DNA from: Pseudomonadota bacterium
GTDB lineage: Bacteria; Pseudomonadota; Alphaproteobacteria; Rhizobiales; Hyphomicrobiaceae
Direction: 5' to 3'
Assembly: GCA_018242215.1 (NCBI GenBank)
Contig: JAFECG010000018.1
Coordinates: 124,001 to 188,000 of the forward strand
Length of the DNA: 64,000 nucleotides
Shown: piece after piece, positions 8,226-16,481 of the stretch
How the letters are laid out: each line of letters starts with the position of its first letter
Numbering within the stretch: position 1 is the stretch's first letter
The notes under the pieces: model-generated
What the model was told of the DNA's origin: nothing
The model's database searches: none
The model's input: only the letters and a program-made list of their open reading frames with translations
Translations under genes and position numbers: made by a program

Positions 8226-10658
8226 TTAGGAGCGTAGGTCGCCGCCTGTCGCTTTTCTAACATCCGTAATTATTTTTTGCGTGATCGTTTCAATAGCCTG
8301 ATCGGTGAGCGTTTCCGTCGCAGGTTGAATCGTCACTTCGATGGCAACGGATTTCTTGCCCTCCGCGGCCAAGCTGCCGCCTTCGAAGACATCGAAGACA
8401 TTCACGGTTTTGATCAGGGATTTATCGGAATTCACAGCGGCCTTTACGACATCGCCGGCCGCTACATCCTTCGGCACGATGAAGGCAAGGTCTCGCGTGA
8501 CCGGCAAAAGGTCGGACGCGGCTAGCGGCGGTTTGGCGCGTGATTTCTTTTTCTCCGGGGGGAGTGCATCGAGGAAAATTTCGAACGCGGAAACAGGAGA
8601 CTCGACATCGAGCGTTTTGAGCGTCGCCGGGTGGATTTCGCCGAAATAGGCGAGCACGGTCTTTGGTCCGAGCTTCAGCGCGGCAGAACGGCCGGGGTGA
8701 TACCAGTGCGGTGCATCGCTGGTTATTTGGCCCTTCGCCGGATCGACGCCAAGCGCTGTAAGTGCGGCGAAGACATCGGCTTTGACGTCGAACACGCCGA
8801 CCGGAGCGGCATTGCCGTCCCAATGACGGCCCGACCCAGTCAACCGCGCAGTTCCGGCGCGGACGCCGGCCGCGCTCAGGTATTGGTATTCCGGCTTTTC
8901 GCCTCTGTAGGCTTGGCCAAGCTCGAAGAGCGCAACATCGGTTAGCCCGCGATTTCGGTTTCGCGTGACCGTGGTGAGAAGTCCCGGCAGCAACCCGGGA
9001 CGCATCGAGGACATTTCGACGGAGATCGGATTGGCGAGGTCGAGTTCGGCAGAGCCGCCGCCGAAGTGCGTGGCTTCGCCCTTCGGAATGAAGCTCCACG
9101 TTACAGCTTCGACGAAGCCGCGTGCTGCCAGCAGACGTCGAGCGCGGCGCGCCCGCTTCTGCTTGTCGGTCAGAACGGCGCGGGCGATGCCGTCGGTGCG
9201 CGGCAGCGGGGTCGCCGGAATTCGGTCGAGTCCGGCGATGCGAACGACTTCCTCGACGAGATCGGCGGGGCCGTGGACATCAGGTCGCCAAGTTGGGACA
9301 GTGACTTTCGCGGCGTTCGGCTTGCCATCGACCTTGAAACCGAGGGCTTTCAGGATTTTCGTGATCTCGGCATCGGAAAGCTTCACGCCGGAAAGCTTCT
9401 CGACGCGCGCATAGTCGAAGGAAATGACGCGCTCTTCGATCGGCTCCTTGCCGGCAACCTTTGCCTTCGAAGCTTCGCCGCCGCAGAACTTCATGATCAT
9501 GTCGGTCGCGAGATCGAGACCGGGGCGCTCGGAGGCCGGATCGACGCCGCGCTCGAACCGGTATCGCGCATCGGTGACGAGTCCGGTCTTGCGACCGGTT
9601 GCGGCCGTGCGAACGGGATCGAAATAGGCACTCTCGATCAGCACTGCCTTGGTCTCCAACGTGGAGCCGGTGCTTTCGCCGCCCATCACGCCGCCGAGGC
9701 CCAGCGGTCCGGTATCGTCGGCGATGACGCACATCGTGTCGTCGACCGTGTATTCCTTGCCGTCAAGCGCGAGGAATTTCTCACCATTCTTGCCGAGACG
9801 CGCGTGCAGCGCGCCCTTGATCTTCTGCGCATCGTAGACGTGCAAGGGGCGGCCACGATCGAGAGAGATGTAATTTGTGACATCGACGAGGGCGTTGATC
9901 GGCCGAAGGCCAGCAGCTTTCAGCCGGTTCTGCATCCAATCGGGGGACGGACCGTTCGTGACATTGCGGATCGTCCGCGCCGCGAAGACGGGACAAGCGT
10001 CTGTCGTCTCGGGTGTGAACTCGAGCTTGACCGGGATTTTGCAGTCGAAGGCTTCGTTGAGTGGCGCGAGCTTTGGCTCGGGCTTCAGAGTTCCCATGCC
10101 GGCGGCTGCGAGATCGCGGGCGATGCCGCGGACGCCGGTGCAGTCTGGACGGTTCGGCGTTAGCTTCACTTCGATGATCGGATCGTTGAGGCCGGCCGCG
10201 TCGATGTAGGCTTGCCCAACCTTGTCCGCCCACTCCGCGGGGAGATCGAGAATGCCGTCGCTGTCTTCGGACAGCTCAAGCTCGGCGGCCGAGCACATCA
10301 TGCCGTTCGAGACGACGCCGCGAACGGGCTTCTTTTCGAGCGTGATCTTGGAGCCGGGAATATACGTGCCGAGCGGCGCGAAGACGGAGACGAGGCCAGC
10401 GCGTGCGTTGGGAGCGCCGCAGACGACTTCCATCAGCGGCTGACCCTTGGCGATCTCGACCTGCACAACCTGTAGTTTGTCGGCGTTGGGATGCTTCTTG
10501 GCTTCGACAATGCGCGCGATCTTGAAGGCGCCGAGACGCTTCGCCGGGTCTTCGACGCTTTCCACCTCGAGGCCGATGGCGGAGAGCACGGTCGCAAGCT
10601 CGTCGACGGATTTGTCCGTCTCGAGATGATCCTTGAGCCAGGAGAGCGTGAATTTCAT
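8226..10658 (-). CDS. pheT: Phenylalanyl-tRNA synthetase beta subunit
   Basis: 810 residues, full length. Domains in order: B1 with the EMAP/tRNA-binding fold (about 40-150), B3/B4 with the editing region (about 210-380), B5 (about 400-475), the catalytic-like core (about 490-690) and a C-terminal anticodon-binding FDX-ACB domain (about 715-810). It forms the alpha2-beta2 enzyme with PheS. The start ATG at 10658 overlaps the stop codon of gene X as ATGA, and I see no strong Shine-Dalgarno sequence of its own. Translation is therefore probably coupled to X instead of to pheS, which is unusual. Confidence 0.98.
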   Translation of the reverse strand: MKFTLSWLKDHLETDKSVDELATVLSAIGLEVESVEDPAKRLGAFKIARIVEAKKHPNADKLQVVQVEIAKGQPLMEVVCGAPNARAGLVSVFAPLGTYIPGSKITLEKKPVRGVVSNGMMCSAAELELSEDSDGILDLPAEWADKVGQAYIDAAGLNDPIIEVKLTPNRPDCTGVRGIARDLAAAGMGTLKPEPKLAPLNEAFDCKIPVKLEFTPETTDACPVFAARTIRNVTNGPSPDWMQNRLKAAGLRPINALVDVTNYISLDRGRPLHVYDAQKIKGALHARLGKNGEKFLALDGKEYTVDDTMCVIADDTGPLGLGGVMGGESTGSTLETKAVLIESAYFDPVRTAATGRKTGLVTDARYRFERGVDPASERPGLDLATDMIMKFCGGEASKAKVAGKEPIEERVISFDYARVEKLSGVKLSDAEITKILKALGFKVDGKPNAAKVTVPTWRPDVHGPADLVEEVVRIAGLDRIPATPLPRTDGIARAVLTDKQKRARRARRLLAARGFVEAVTWSFIPKGEATHFGGGSAELDLANPISVEMSSMRPGLLPGLLTTVTRNRNRGLTDVALFELGQAYRGEKPEYQYLSAAGVRAGTARLTGSGRHWDGNAAPVGVFDVKADVFAALTALGVDPAKGQITSDAPHWYHPGRSAALKLGPKTVLAYFGEIHPATLKTLDVESPVSAFEIFLDALPPEKKKSRAKPPLAASDLLPVTRDLAFIVPKDVAAGDVVKAAVNSDKSLIKTVNVFDVFEGGSLAAEGKKSVAIEVTIQPATETLTDQAIETITQKIITDVRKATGGDLRS

Positions 10659-11302
10659 TGTTGTTCTACTTCGTCATCTGAAACAACTTTAAGCGCTATC
10701 GGATCTTCGGGGAGTGCCCATCTATTTTCACCAGTTCTCGCTCGCTCAAGGTAATTCGCGTAGTGGATCACGCTTTCTTGCTGGTCGGACGTCAACGAAT
10801 GACCCGTTAACGGGAGCAAGGCCCTCATGCATTCGCTGCCTGACCAAGCTACATATCCCCAGTCGGAAACACATTCTTTGAAAGCGGCCAAGCGCATTTC
10901 CTTTTTAATTTTGCGGCCATCGAGGGCCGCTAATCTTCTTGTCCTTGCCATGGTGCGTTCTAGATGAGTGTAAAACTCTACAAGCCATTGAGCTGCCACC
11001 GGACCAAGCTGGGAGATTTCATGGCCGGCTGACATGTAAATCGGAGAAGGAGTCGGCAAGTAAATTTCAACACCTGCCGATGTAGGAATGAGCTCTTCGT
11101 CAACGGCCCGTGATATGGCTTCATGGGTATTGAGGATGTGCCAAGCCGCCGCATTTATCTCGATTAGCAATGCGCCAGCCAATGCAGCCACTTCCTCTTT
11201 CTGTTTCCATCGATAATCGCGTCTTCCTAAGACCCAGCCGACTAAAACGCATACTATTGAGACAAAACCGCCGATCAGCGCACCAACGAGACTACTATCC
11301 AA
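10655..11302 (-). CDS. Membrane-anchored protein of unknown function inserted between pheS and pheT (gene X)
   Basis: 215 residues from a TTG start at 11302; GGAGG lies 8 nt upstream, which makes the start convincing. Residues 5-25 form one hydrophobic span (LVGALIGGFVSIVCVLVGWV) followed by positive charges (GRRDYRWKQK). The rest (about 35-215) is a mostly helical cytoplasmic domain. I recognise no family with certainty; the layout is like small one-span proteins often found on mobile or defence islands. The base composition is visibly more AT-rich than the synthetase genes on either side, and pheS and pheT are normally adjacent. The stop overlaps the pheT start by ATGA. I infer horizontal acquisition of a single gene into the operon; a regulatory role is possible but untested. 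Confidence 0.75.
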   Translation of the reverse strand: MDSSLVGALIGGFVSIVCVLVGWVLGRRDYRWKQKEEVAALAGALLIEINAAAWHILNTHEAISRAVDEELIPTSAGVEIYLPTPSPIYMSAGHEISQLGPVAAQWLVEFYTHLERTMARTRRLAALDGRKIKKEMRLAAFKECVSDWGYVAWSGSECMRALLPLTGHSLTSDQQESVIHYANYLERARTGENRWALPEDPIALKVVSDDEVEQQ

Positions 11303-11333
11303 CTGCTTGGCCTCCGTCGCTGAGACGTCTCGA

Positions 11334-12407
11334 CTAGCTCGACAAGCCGCCGCCGAGGGTCGGGACGTCGAGCATCGAGAAGCCGTAGTGGCTGAGCCAC
11401 TTGAGGTCGCCGGAGAAGAACGAGCGCAGATCGGGGATGCCGTATTTCAGCATCGTCAGGCGGTCGAGGCCGACGCCGAAGGCGAAGCCCTGGTACTTCT
11501 CAGGATCGAGGCCGCAGTTTCTGAGCACGTTCGGGTGGACCATGCCGCAGCCAAGAATTTCAAGCCATTGCCCCGGTTTGCCGATCGCCTCGGCGCCGAT
11601 GTCGACTTCCATCGACGGCTCGGTGAACGGAAAGTGCGAGGCGCGGAAGCGCATCTTCACTTCGTCGACTTCGAAGAAGGCCTTGCAGAATTCCTGAAGC
11701 ACCCACTTCAGATGGCCCATGTGCGTCGTCTCGTCGATGACAAGCCCTTCGACCTGGTGGAACATCGGCGTGTGGGTCTGGTCGCTGTCCATGCGGTAGA
11801 CGCGGCCCGGCGCTATGATGCGGATCGGCGGCTTCTGCGCCACCATCGTGCGGATCTGCACGGGGCTCGTGTGCGTGCGCAACAGCAGGCGCGAGCCGTC
11901 GGCCTTCGGCGAGAAATAGAATGTGTCGTGGTCCTGGCGTGCCGGATGCTCCGCCGGGATGTTGAGCTTGTCGAAGTTCATCTCATCCGTCTCGATGTCC
12001 GGACCTTCGGCCACCGAGAAGCCCATGTCGGCGAAGATTTCGACCACCTCGTCGAGCACCTGCGAGACGGGGTGAATGCGGCCTTGGGCAACGGGGCCGA
12101 AACGGACCGGAAGCGTGACGTCGGCGCGCTCGGTTTTGAGGCGTTCGTCGAGCGCGGCGGTTTCGAGATCGGCTTTGCGGGTGTCGAGCGCCTCTGCAAC
12201 TTTGGTCTTCAGCGCGTTGACCGTCTGGCCGAAGCTTTTGCGTTCTTCCGGTGGGAGTGAGCCGAGCTTGCTCATCAGCTCGGAGACACGGCCCTTCTTG
12301 CCGAGGCTCGAGACGCGGACAGCGTCGAGCGCTGCGAGATCTCCGGCTCCAGAGATTTCGGCGAGAAGTTCGCGTTCGAGCGTCGAGAGATCGCTGGAAG
12401 TGCTCAT
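11334..12407 (-). CDS. pheS: Phenylalanyl-tRNA synthetase alpha subunit
   Basis: Start at ATG 12407 ([15 protein letters not shown]) fits the family; an upstream ATG at 12440 would add a short basic extension. The 357-residue protein has an N-terminal coiled-coil (about 1-90) that contacts tRNA and the class II catalytic core with motif 2 ([17 protein letters not shown]) and motif 3 ([13 protein letters not shown]). It charges tRNA-Phe with phenylalanine as an alpha2-beta2 complex with PheT. Gene X follows after 31 bp, then pheT. Confidence 0.98.
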   Translation of the reverse strand: MSTSSDLSTLERELLAEISGAGDLAALDAVRVSSLGKKGRVSELMSKLGSLPPEERKSFGQTVNALKTKVAEALDTRKADLETAALDERLKTERADVTLPVRFGPVAQGRIHPVSQVLDEVVEIFADMGFSVAEGPDIETDEMNFDKLNIPAEHPARQDHDTFYFSPKADGSRLLLRTHTSPVQIRTMVAQKPPIRIIAPGRVYRMDSDQTHTPMFHQVEGLVIDETTHMGHLKWVLQEFCKAFFEVDEVKMRFRASHFPFTEPSMEVDIGAEAIGKPGQWLEILGCGMVHPNVLRNCGLDPEKYQGFAFGVGLDRLTMLKYGIPDLRSFFSGDLKWLSHYGFSMLDVPTLGGGLSS

Positions 12408-12440
12408 TCGAAACCTCGTCCGGGGCGCCGCGTGCACCAA

Positions 12441-12617
12441 TTGCCATCCCGGACGGCGCGCGGCCCCTGTTTGGCAGGCTCAGCGCGCATGTTCAACTCC
12501 GCGCGGCGATCCGGGACCCATATTGCAGGTTGAATACACCGCAGAAGTGCTGGCATCCCGGCTCGACGCGACTGCGCTGGTGCGCAGCCGCTTCGGTCGG
12601 GATGACAACGGAGGTGG
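12441..12617. repeat. Repeat-rich spacer between rplT and pheS
   Basis: This spacer contains several imperfect palindromes with ATCCCGG and CGGGATGAC or ATCCGGGAC ends (at about 12445, 12510, 12554 and 12598). They resemble the element at 6768-6816. No gene or obvious terminator is seen, so rplT and pheS may still be co-transcribed. Confidence 0.4.
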
Positions 12618-12995
12618 TCAGGCAGCCTTTGCGACTGGCGAAGAAGCTGCAGCGGCGGCCTTATCGACCAGGGCCTTGAAGCCTGCGGGATCGTTGATCG
12701 CGATATCCGACAGAACCTTGCGATCGACCTCGATGCCGAGGTTCGACAGGCCGTTGATAAATCGTCCGTAGGTCAGGCCATGTTCGCGGACAGCTGCGTT
12801 GATGCGCTGGATCCAGAGGGCGCGGAAATTGCGCTTGCGGCGCTTGCGGTCGCGATAGGCGTATTGCTGCGACTTCTCCACCGCCTGCTTGGCGACGCGG
12901 ATCGTGTTCTTGCGGCGGCCGTAAAAGCCTTTCGCGGCCTTGATGACTTTCTTGTGCTTGGCGTGGGCGGTAACGCCACGTTTGACGCGGGCCAT
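12618..12995 (-). CDS. rplT: 50S ribosomal protein L20
   Basis: 125 residues, beginning [17 protein letters not shown] and with the very basic helix typical of L20 ([18 protein letters not shown], then [19 protein letters not shown]). L20 is an early assembly protein of the large subunit that binds 23S rRNA. In several bacteria it also represses its own operon by binding the mRNA. It follows rpmI by about 100 bp that contain a long hairpin. The C-terminus has a short Ala-rich extension. Confidence 0.98.
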   Translation of the reverse strand: MARVKRGVTAHAKHKKVIKAAKGFYGRRKNTIRVAKQAVEKSQQYAYRDRKRRKRNFRALWIQRINAAVREHGLTYGRFINGLSNLGIEVDRKVLSDIAINDPAGFKALVDKAAAAASSPVAKAA

Positions 12996-13048
12996 GGGAT
13001 TGCTCCTCGAACTTCAAGATTTATCGGGTGGGCTGAGATTCTCTATTG

Positions 13049-13089
13049 GGCGCTTGCGACTCCGCTGCGCGGAGCCGGCCGCAAGCGCC
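13049..13089 (-). promoter_or_regulatory. Long hairpin between rpmI and rplT
   Basis: GGCGCTTGCG (13049-13058) pairs with CGCAAGCGCC (13080-13089), and inside it CTCCGC (13060-13065) pairs with GCGGAG (13069-13074). The 10-bp outer and 6-bp inner stems lie in the intercistronic gap 53 nt before the rplT start. It may stabilise or process the transcript or take part in L20 autoregulation; this is inferred from position only. Confidence 0.5.
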
Positions 13090-13096
13090 GGAGAAC

Positions 13097-13297
13097 TCAG
13101 CGGCTGTAGGGCATGTACTTCTTGACGATCTTGGCGTCAGAGTCGTTCAGCACGCCCGTGCCGCGGGCCTTCTGAATGAACTTCGCCGTACGCTTGATCA
13201 TGCCGTGACGCTTGCCGGCCTGGGCGGCTACAACCTTGCCCGTGCCCGTCATCTTGAAGCGCTTTTTCGCGCCGCTCTTGGTCTTCAACTTAGGCAT
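13097..13297 (-). CDS. rpmI: 50S ribosomal protein L35
   Basis: 66 residues from ATG 13297 ([15 protein letters not shown]), the invariant L35 N-terminus; an earlier in-frame ATG at 13330 is rejected. The protein is small and very basic and ends [12 protein letters not shown]. It is encoded directly ahead of rplT as in most bacteria. Upstream is an unusually long structured leader instead of infC, which lies 2.6 kb away on the same strand. Confidence 0.97.
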   Translation of the reverse strand: MPKLKTKSGAKKRFKMTGTGKVVAAQAGKRHGMIKRTAKFIQKARGTGVLNDSDAKIVKKYMPYSR

Positions 13298-13711
13298 TTT
13301 GCTTATCCTGTTTTCGCTCACGGGCCGCACCGGAGGCTTGCGCTCACGCGCTTCGCATCCTGGCCCTCCGCGGGGGCGCCGCTAGCGACGCGGCGCAGTC
13401 GCGCCCACGGGCCTTGCGGCCCGAAGTGCAGACAGGTAGGCGTCCGCACTCTCCTGCGAAGGGATGCTTTTTGCGGTTTCCGCTTGTTTTTCAAAAGCAT
13501 AAGAACCGCCACGGCATGCCTCGCCGGGCGGCTCTGGAGGCGGTTTATAGGGAAGAGTTGTCGAAAACGCAACTTTTTCGACGCGGGTAGCAAAAAATGC
13601 AACGCGCGGACCGGTTTTCATAGCCCAATCGCGAAAATCCGTATGGATAGGGCTGAACTAAGTACAAGGTTAATACGTTGGTAGGGCGGAAAACGCGAGG
13701 GGAGGCGGGGC
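13298..13711 (-). promoter_or_regulatory. Structured 5' leader of rpmI-rplT (gene-free stretch)
   Basis: No gene is supported here. Read on the minus strand it can form at least four stem-loops. AACCGCC/GGCGGTT is at 13504-13545. ATGCTTTT/AAAAGCAT is at 13464-13500. A 6-bp CGGGCC/GGCCCG stem closed by a GCAA tetraloop is at 13408-13423. A perfect 7-bp GCGCCGC/GCGGCGC stem with a 7-nt loop is at 13376-13396. The stretch must also contain the promoter for rpmI-rplT, since the strand changes beyond it. A ribosomal-protein leader bound by L20 is a reasonable guess; GC-rich repeats are the alternative. Confidence 0.45.
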
Positions 13712-14059
13712 ATGCGGCAAATCATCGATCAAATCGTCAATCTGCTCCAGCAGGGCATCACGGCGATCTTCAAATTCGTAAATCTCGTCTGGCAATGGTC
13801 ATTTGGCCAGATGTTCGAAATTTTCCAATCGAACTGGCAGGCGCTGCCGATCTGGAAAATCGTCGTCCTCGCAATCGCGGTGATCGCGATCATCTATGTC
13901 CTTTACCGCGGCTTCTTTCAACTCTGGCGCGCCGCCGAGCAGATCTTCAAGGCGTTCGTCGAACTGCTGATGGTGCTCGTCGCTATTCTGCCGTTCGTGC
14001 TGCTTGCCGGCATCATTGCGGCAGCAGGAAGCTATGTCATCCAGCACGTGAATTTCTAG
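13712..14059 (+). CDS. Small membrane protein of unknown function
   Basis: 115 residues from ATG 13712, with GGAGG 8-9 nt upstream. The N-terminal third is amphipathic with Trp and Gln (FVNLVWQWSFGQMFEIFQ). Two clear transmembrane segments follow (about 49-68, IVVLAIAVIAIIYVLY, and about 84-110, FVELLMVLVAILPFVLLAG). I recognise no family. Its 3' end overlaps the convergent GtrA gene by 23 bp. Confidence 0.7.
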   Translation: MRQIIDQIVNLLQQGITAIFKFVNLVWQWSFGQMFEIFQSNWQALPIWKIVVLAIAVIAIIYVLYRGFFQLWRAAEQIFKAFVELLMVLVAILPFVLLAGIIAAAGSYVIQHVNF

Positions 14060-14495
14060 ACGCTGCGCCCTGCATAGCTTCCGATGAAGCGCCTACGGGC
14101 CCGACCGTGTTCCTCCCGAACACGATGCGTGTTCGCACGTAGTAGAGCGATACGAAACAGATCAGCACGGAGATCGTCTTGCCCTCGAACGGCGGCAGGT
14201 TCATGTTGTGGACGGTTATCCAAATGACAACTGCCGTTATGAGAAGCCCCACCACGTTCGTCGCGACGAATTCGAGGAAGCGTCTATGCTCGGATTTTGG
14301 AAAGAGGTCGCGATGAAAAACGAATTTTCTCGTTAGCGTGTAGTTCACGATGGTCGCGATTGCATAGGCGATGACGCTTTGTAAAATCGGTAATCCGAAG
14401 ATGTGCGTCAACGAGAGGAAAATGATGTAGTCGACGATCGTCGCACTGAGGTTCACCCCGGTGTAGAGCAGAACTTCGCGAACCTTGGGATGCAT
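14037..14495 (-). CDS. GtrA family membrane protein
   Basis: 152 residues with four hydrophobic segments in the GtrA pattern: TGVNLSATIVDYIIFLSL, VIAYAIATIVNYTLTRKFVF, FVATNVVGLLITAVVIWITV and ISVLICFVSLYYVRTRIVF. The motif NYTLTRKFVF after the second span is typical of the family. GtrA proteins are thought to flip undecaprenyl-linked sugars across the inner membrane or to assist polysaccharide synthesis. No glycosyltransferase partner is adjacent; the nearest is the fused one at 16686. The C-terminal 25 residues are polar and overlap the neighbouring gene. Confidence 0.85.
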   Translation of the reverse strand: MHPKVREVLLYTGVNLSATIVDYIIFLSLTHIFGLPILQSVIAYAIATIVNYTLTRKFVFHRDLFPKSEHRRFLEFVATNVVGLLITAVVIWITVHNMNLPPFEGKTISVLICFVSLYYVRTRIVFGRNTVGPVGASSEAMQGAASRNSRAG

Positions 14496-14770
14496 TGAGG
14501 GAGTCTATTCCTTCTCGCTGCGGCGCGCCCAAACGACGGGAGCCGGAAGCCGATCGGTCTTGGAGAATTATTGGCGGTCATTTGGCCATATTAGCAATCC
14601 GAAGCAAGGACCCCCTTGAGCCTTTGAAATGACCGGCATGTTGCTACGCAATGTAGGGCGCACCGGCTTCGGTTTATCTTCAATTGCGTTTTTTTGACGG
14701 ACGTTGAGTGGTGGTGATCGGTTGGTCTGGGGCAGGATGCCAAGGTACGGCTGGGGCCGGAGTCTGACCT

Positions 14771-14971
14771 ATGAAACTCGATCCATTCGTCGTCGCAATT
14801 CTCCTCGTCGCAGCATTCCCGACTGCCGTTATCAGTCTGCGTTCAGCAGCAGGGTGGCGCGCGGGAATCGTATTCGCGGCGTTCTATCCAGCACTCGTCT
14901 TAGTTGTAGGAATACTGATGATCGCCACGTTCATCTCGCTCGCGGCGCTCGGCCTAGTAGACCTCGACTAA
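14771..14971 (+). CDS. Small two-span membrane protein
   Basis: 66 residues from ATG 14771, with GGAG 9 nt upstream. Two hydrophobic segments are visible (PFVVAILLVAAFPTAVISL and ALVLVVGILMIATFISLAAL) with a short basic loop between them. No family is recognised. It stands alone between gene-poor stretches; the 275 bp before it show no further gene. Confidence 0.55.
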   Translation: MKLDPFVVAILLVAAFPTAVISLRSAAGWRAGIVFAAFYPALVLVVGILMIATFISLAALGLVDLD

Positions 14972-15145
14972 GCGCGCCCCGAATTGATGCGCCGCCGTGG
15001 TTTCCCATTATGGATACATTCGGAAAAATTTTGAATTGTAGGTTCGAAACGGCCATTCAGTGGCCATTCAGCGAATAGAATGGAAGGTAGGCTTTGCACG
15101 CTTGGTCGGCGTGTTATGCCTTTCGAAAAAAAAACGGAGTTGAAC

Positions 15146-15379
15146 ATGCGTCTTGCACCACTCTTGGCAGCATCTGTCGTCGCGATTGGCCTGACTGCGG
15201 CGGCTTCGACCCCGCAAGCGGCGACGCTTGCGCCCCTGAAGGGGGTTGGAACAAATCAGTCTCTCGTAACGAAGGCTGGCTATGGGCGGTATTGCTGGCG
15301 CTGGCGCCATATCTGCGCGCGGCGCTGGGGCTGGGGCAACTGGCGTCACCGCCGTTGCATGATCAATCACGGCTGCTAA
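15146..15379 (+). CDS. Small secreted Trp/Arg/Cys-rich protein
   Basis: 77 residues from ATG 15146, with GGAG 7 nt upstream; two in-frame upstream starts lack this. Residues 1-26 form a signal peptide (MRLAPLLAASVVAIGLTAAA, then TPQA). The mature part is basic and unusually rich in Trp, Arg and Cys (YCWRWRHICARRWGWGNW) with four cysteines, including the last residue. Short proteins of this kind are common in Hyphomicrobiales genomes and have no assigned function. The cysteines could form two disulfides in the periplasm. Confidence 0.65.
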   Translation: MRLAPLLAASVVAIGLTAAASTPQAATLAPLKGVGTNQSLVTKAGYGRYCWRWRHICARRWGWGNWRHRRCMINHGC

Positions 15380-15397
15380 ATGCTCTAAAGAACTGAG

Positions 15398-15428
15398 ATC
15401 ACCGGTGGCGGCAACGGCTGTCGGTGAT
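15398..15428. terminator. Possible shared terminator between convergent genes
   Basis: ATCACCG (15398-15404) and CGGTGAT (15422-15428) form a 7-bp stem between the small secreted protein gene and the convergent cNMP-domain gene. The T-run is short, so this is weak. Confidence 0.35.
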
Positions 15429-15429
15429 T

Positions 15430-15807
15430 TCATCCGACCTGCTTATTCATTCGTCTTAGACGGGTCGCGAGAAGACCCATGACCCTTAGGGCAAACTGCG
15501 GGTCATCGCGAACGACGGCGAGGAATGTCGGCTTATCAATTGCGACGACCTCCGTCGGCTCTGCTGCCATGGCTGCAGCGCTTCTGGGGCCGTCATCAAT
15601 CAATGCCATTTCGCCGAAGATGCCGCCAGCGCGCACGTTCTCGAGAACGATCCCGTAAGTGATCACGTCGACGCGTCCCGATCGCACCATGTACATGGCG
15701 TTCCCGTCGTCTTCCTCGAGGAAGATTTTTTCGCCCGCTTCGAAATGGCGAAATGGCGCGCCGATACGTTCAAGAATCGAGAAATCGAATGGCTGCTCGT
15801 CACCCAT
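15430..15807 (-). CDS. Single cyclic-nucleotide-binding-domain protein
   Basis: 125 residues made of one cNMP-binding (Crp-type) beta-roll domain. The phosphate-binding-cassette pattern is GGIFGEMALIDDGPRSAAAMA, followed by the C-helix region (FALRVMGLLATRLRRMN). There is no DNA-binding or kinase domain, so it may be a stand-alone sensor acting on a partner. Here the cassette keeps GEMALI and an arginine before the Ala-rich end, so nucleotide binding is plausible. It lies between infC and rpmI on the same strand, 131 bp after infC and beyond its terminator. Confidence 0.85.
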   Translation of the reverse strand: MGDEQPFDFSILERIGAPFRHFEAGEKIFLEEDDGNAMYMVRSGRVDVITYGIVLENVRAGGIFGEMALIDDGPRSAAAMAAEPTEVVAIDKPTFLAVVRDDPQFALRVMGLLATRLRRMNKQVG

Positions 15808-15905
15808 TGCGCGCCTCTGGGGCTCGGGGCGGAAGATCGGACGAGGCTAAAGCCGTCCGTGCACGTCCGCAAGATGACGTCTGACGGTGTCTCTTAGAAG
15901 GTAAA

Positions 15906-15930
15906 GGCGGGGCAAAATGACCCCGCCGCA
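15906..15930 (-). terminator. Rho-independent terminator of infC
   Basis: Read on the minus strand, GGCGGGG-TCATTTTG-CCCCGCC forms a perfect 7-bp stem followed by TTTACCTTCT. It begins 11 nt after the infC stop. Confidence 0.65.
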
Positions 15931-15938
15931 ACTCACGT

Positions 15939-16481
15939 TTATTTGGGTGCAAGCACCATGACCATCTGGCGACCTTCAAAGCGCGGCTCGCTTTCGACCT
16001 TCGATATCGCTTCGGTGTCGGCCTTCACGCGTTGCAAAACGGCCATGCCGAGCTGCGAATGGGCCATCTCGCGTCCGCGGAAGCGCAAGGTGATCTTGAC
16101 CTTGTCCCCGTCTTCGAAAAACCGTTTGATGGCCCGCATCTTCACGTCATAGTCGTGATCATCGATGCCAGGGCGCATCTTGATCTCTTTCAACTCGACG
16201 ATTTTCTGGTTCTTGCGAGCTTCCGCGGCCTTCTTCTGTTCCTGGAATTTGTACTTGCCGTAATCGAGGATCTTGCAAACCGGCGGCTCCGCGTCGGGAG
16301 AAATCTCGACGAGATCCAATCCGGCGTCCCCGGCGCGGGCGAGCGCATCGAATTTTGCAATTATGCCGACGTTCTGGCCGTTCTCATCGATGAGACGGAC
16401 TTCCCGGGCCCGGATTTGATCGTTGATACGGGGCCCTGAATTTTCCCGGCTCTGAGGCTCGGGGCGCATTGGTTTACGGAT
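15939..16481 (-). CDS. infC: Translation initiation factor IF-3, probable AUC start
   Basis: IF-3 N-terminal domain ([20 protein letters not shown]), linker helix rich in Lys ([22 protein letters not shown]) and C-terminal domain ([20 protein letters not shown]). The first ATG (16469) has GGAG 20 nt upstream, far too distant. An in-frame ATC at 16479-16481 lies 8 nt after the same AAGGAG, giving a 180-residue protein beginning with Met decoded from AUC, then [10 protein letters not shown]. coli infC uses AUU and IF-3 represses its own mRNA by rejecting such starts, so a rare start codon is expected. A terminator follows the gene, and rpmI-rplT lies 2.6 kb downstream instead of adjacent. Confidence 0.93.
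   Translation of the reverse strand: MRKPMRPEPQSRENSGPRINDQIRAREVRLIDENGQNVGIIAKFDALARAGDAGLDLVEISPDAEPPVCKILDYGKYKFQEQKKAAEARKNQKIVELKEIKMRPGIDDHDYDVKMRAIKRFFEDGDKVKITLRFRGREMAHSQLGMAVLQRVKADTEAISKVESEPRFEGRQMVMVLAPK

Noticed and set aside
9066-10163. Long plus-strand frame opposite pheT
   Set aside because: It lies fully antisense to a clear pheT gene, has no ribosome site and an Arg/Asp-rich composition typical of reverse frames in GC-rich genes.
13046-13684. 212-codon plus-strand frame over rpmI and its leader
   Set aside because: It is antisense to rpmI and to the hairpin-rich leader, and its product has no protein-like pattern.
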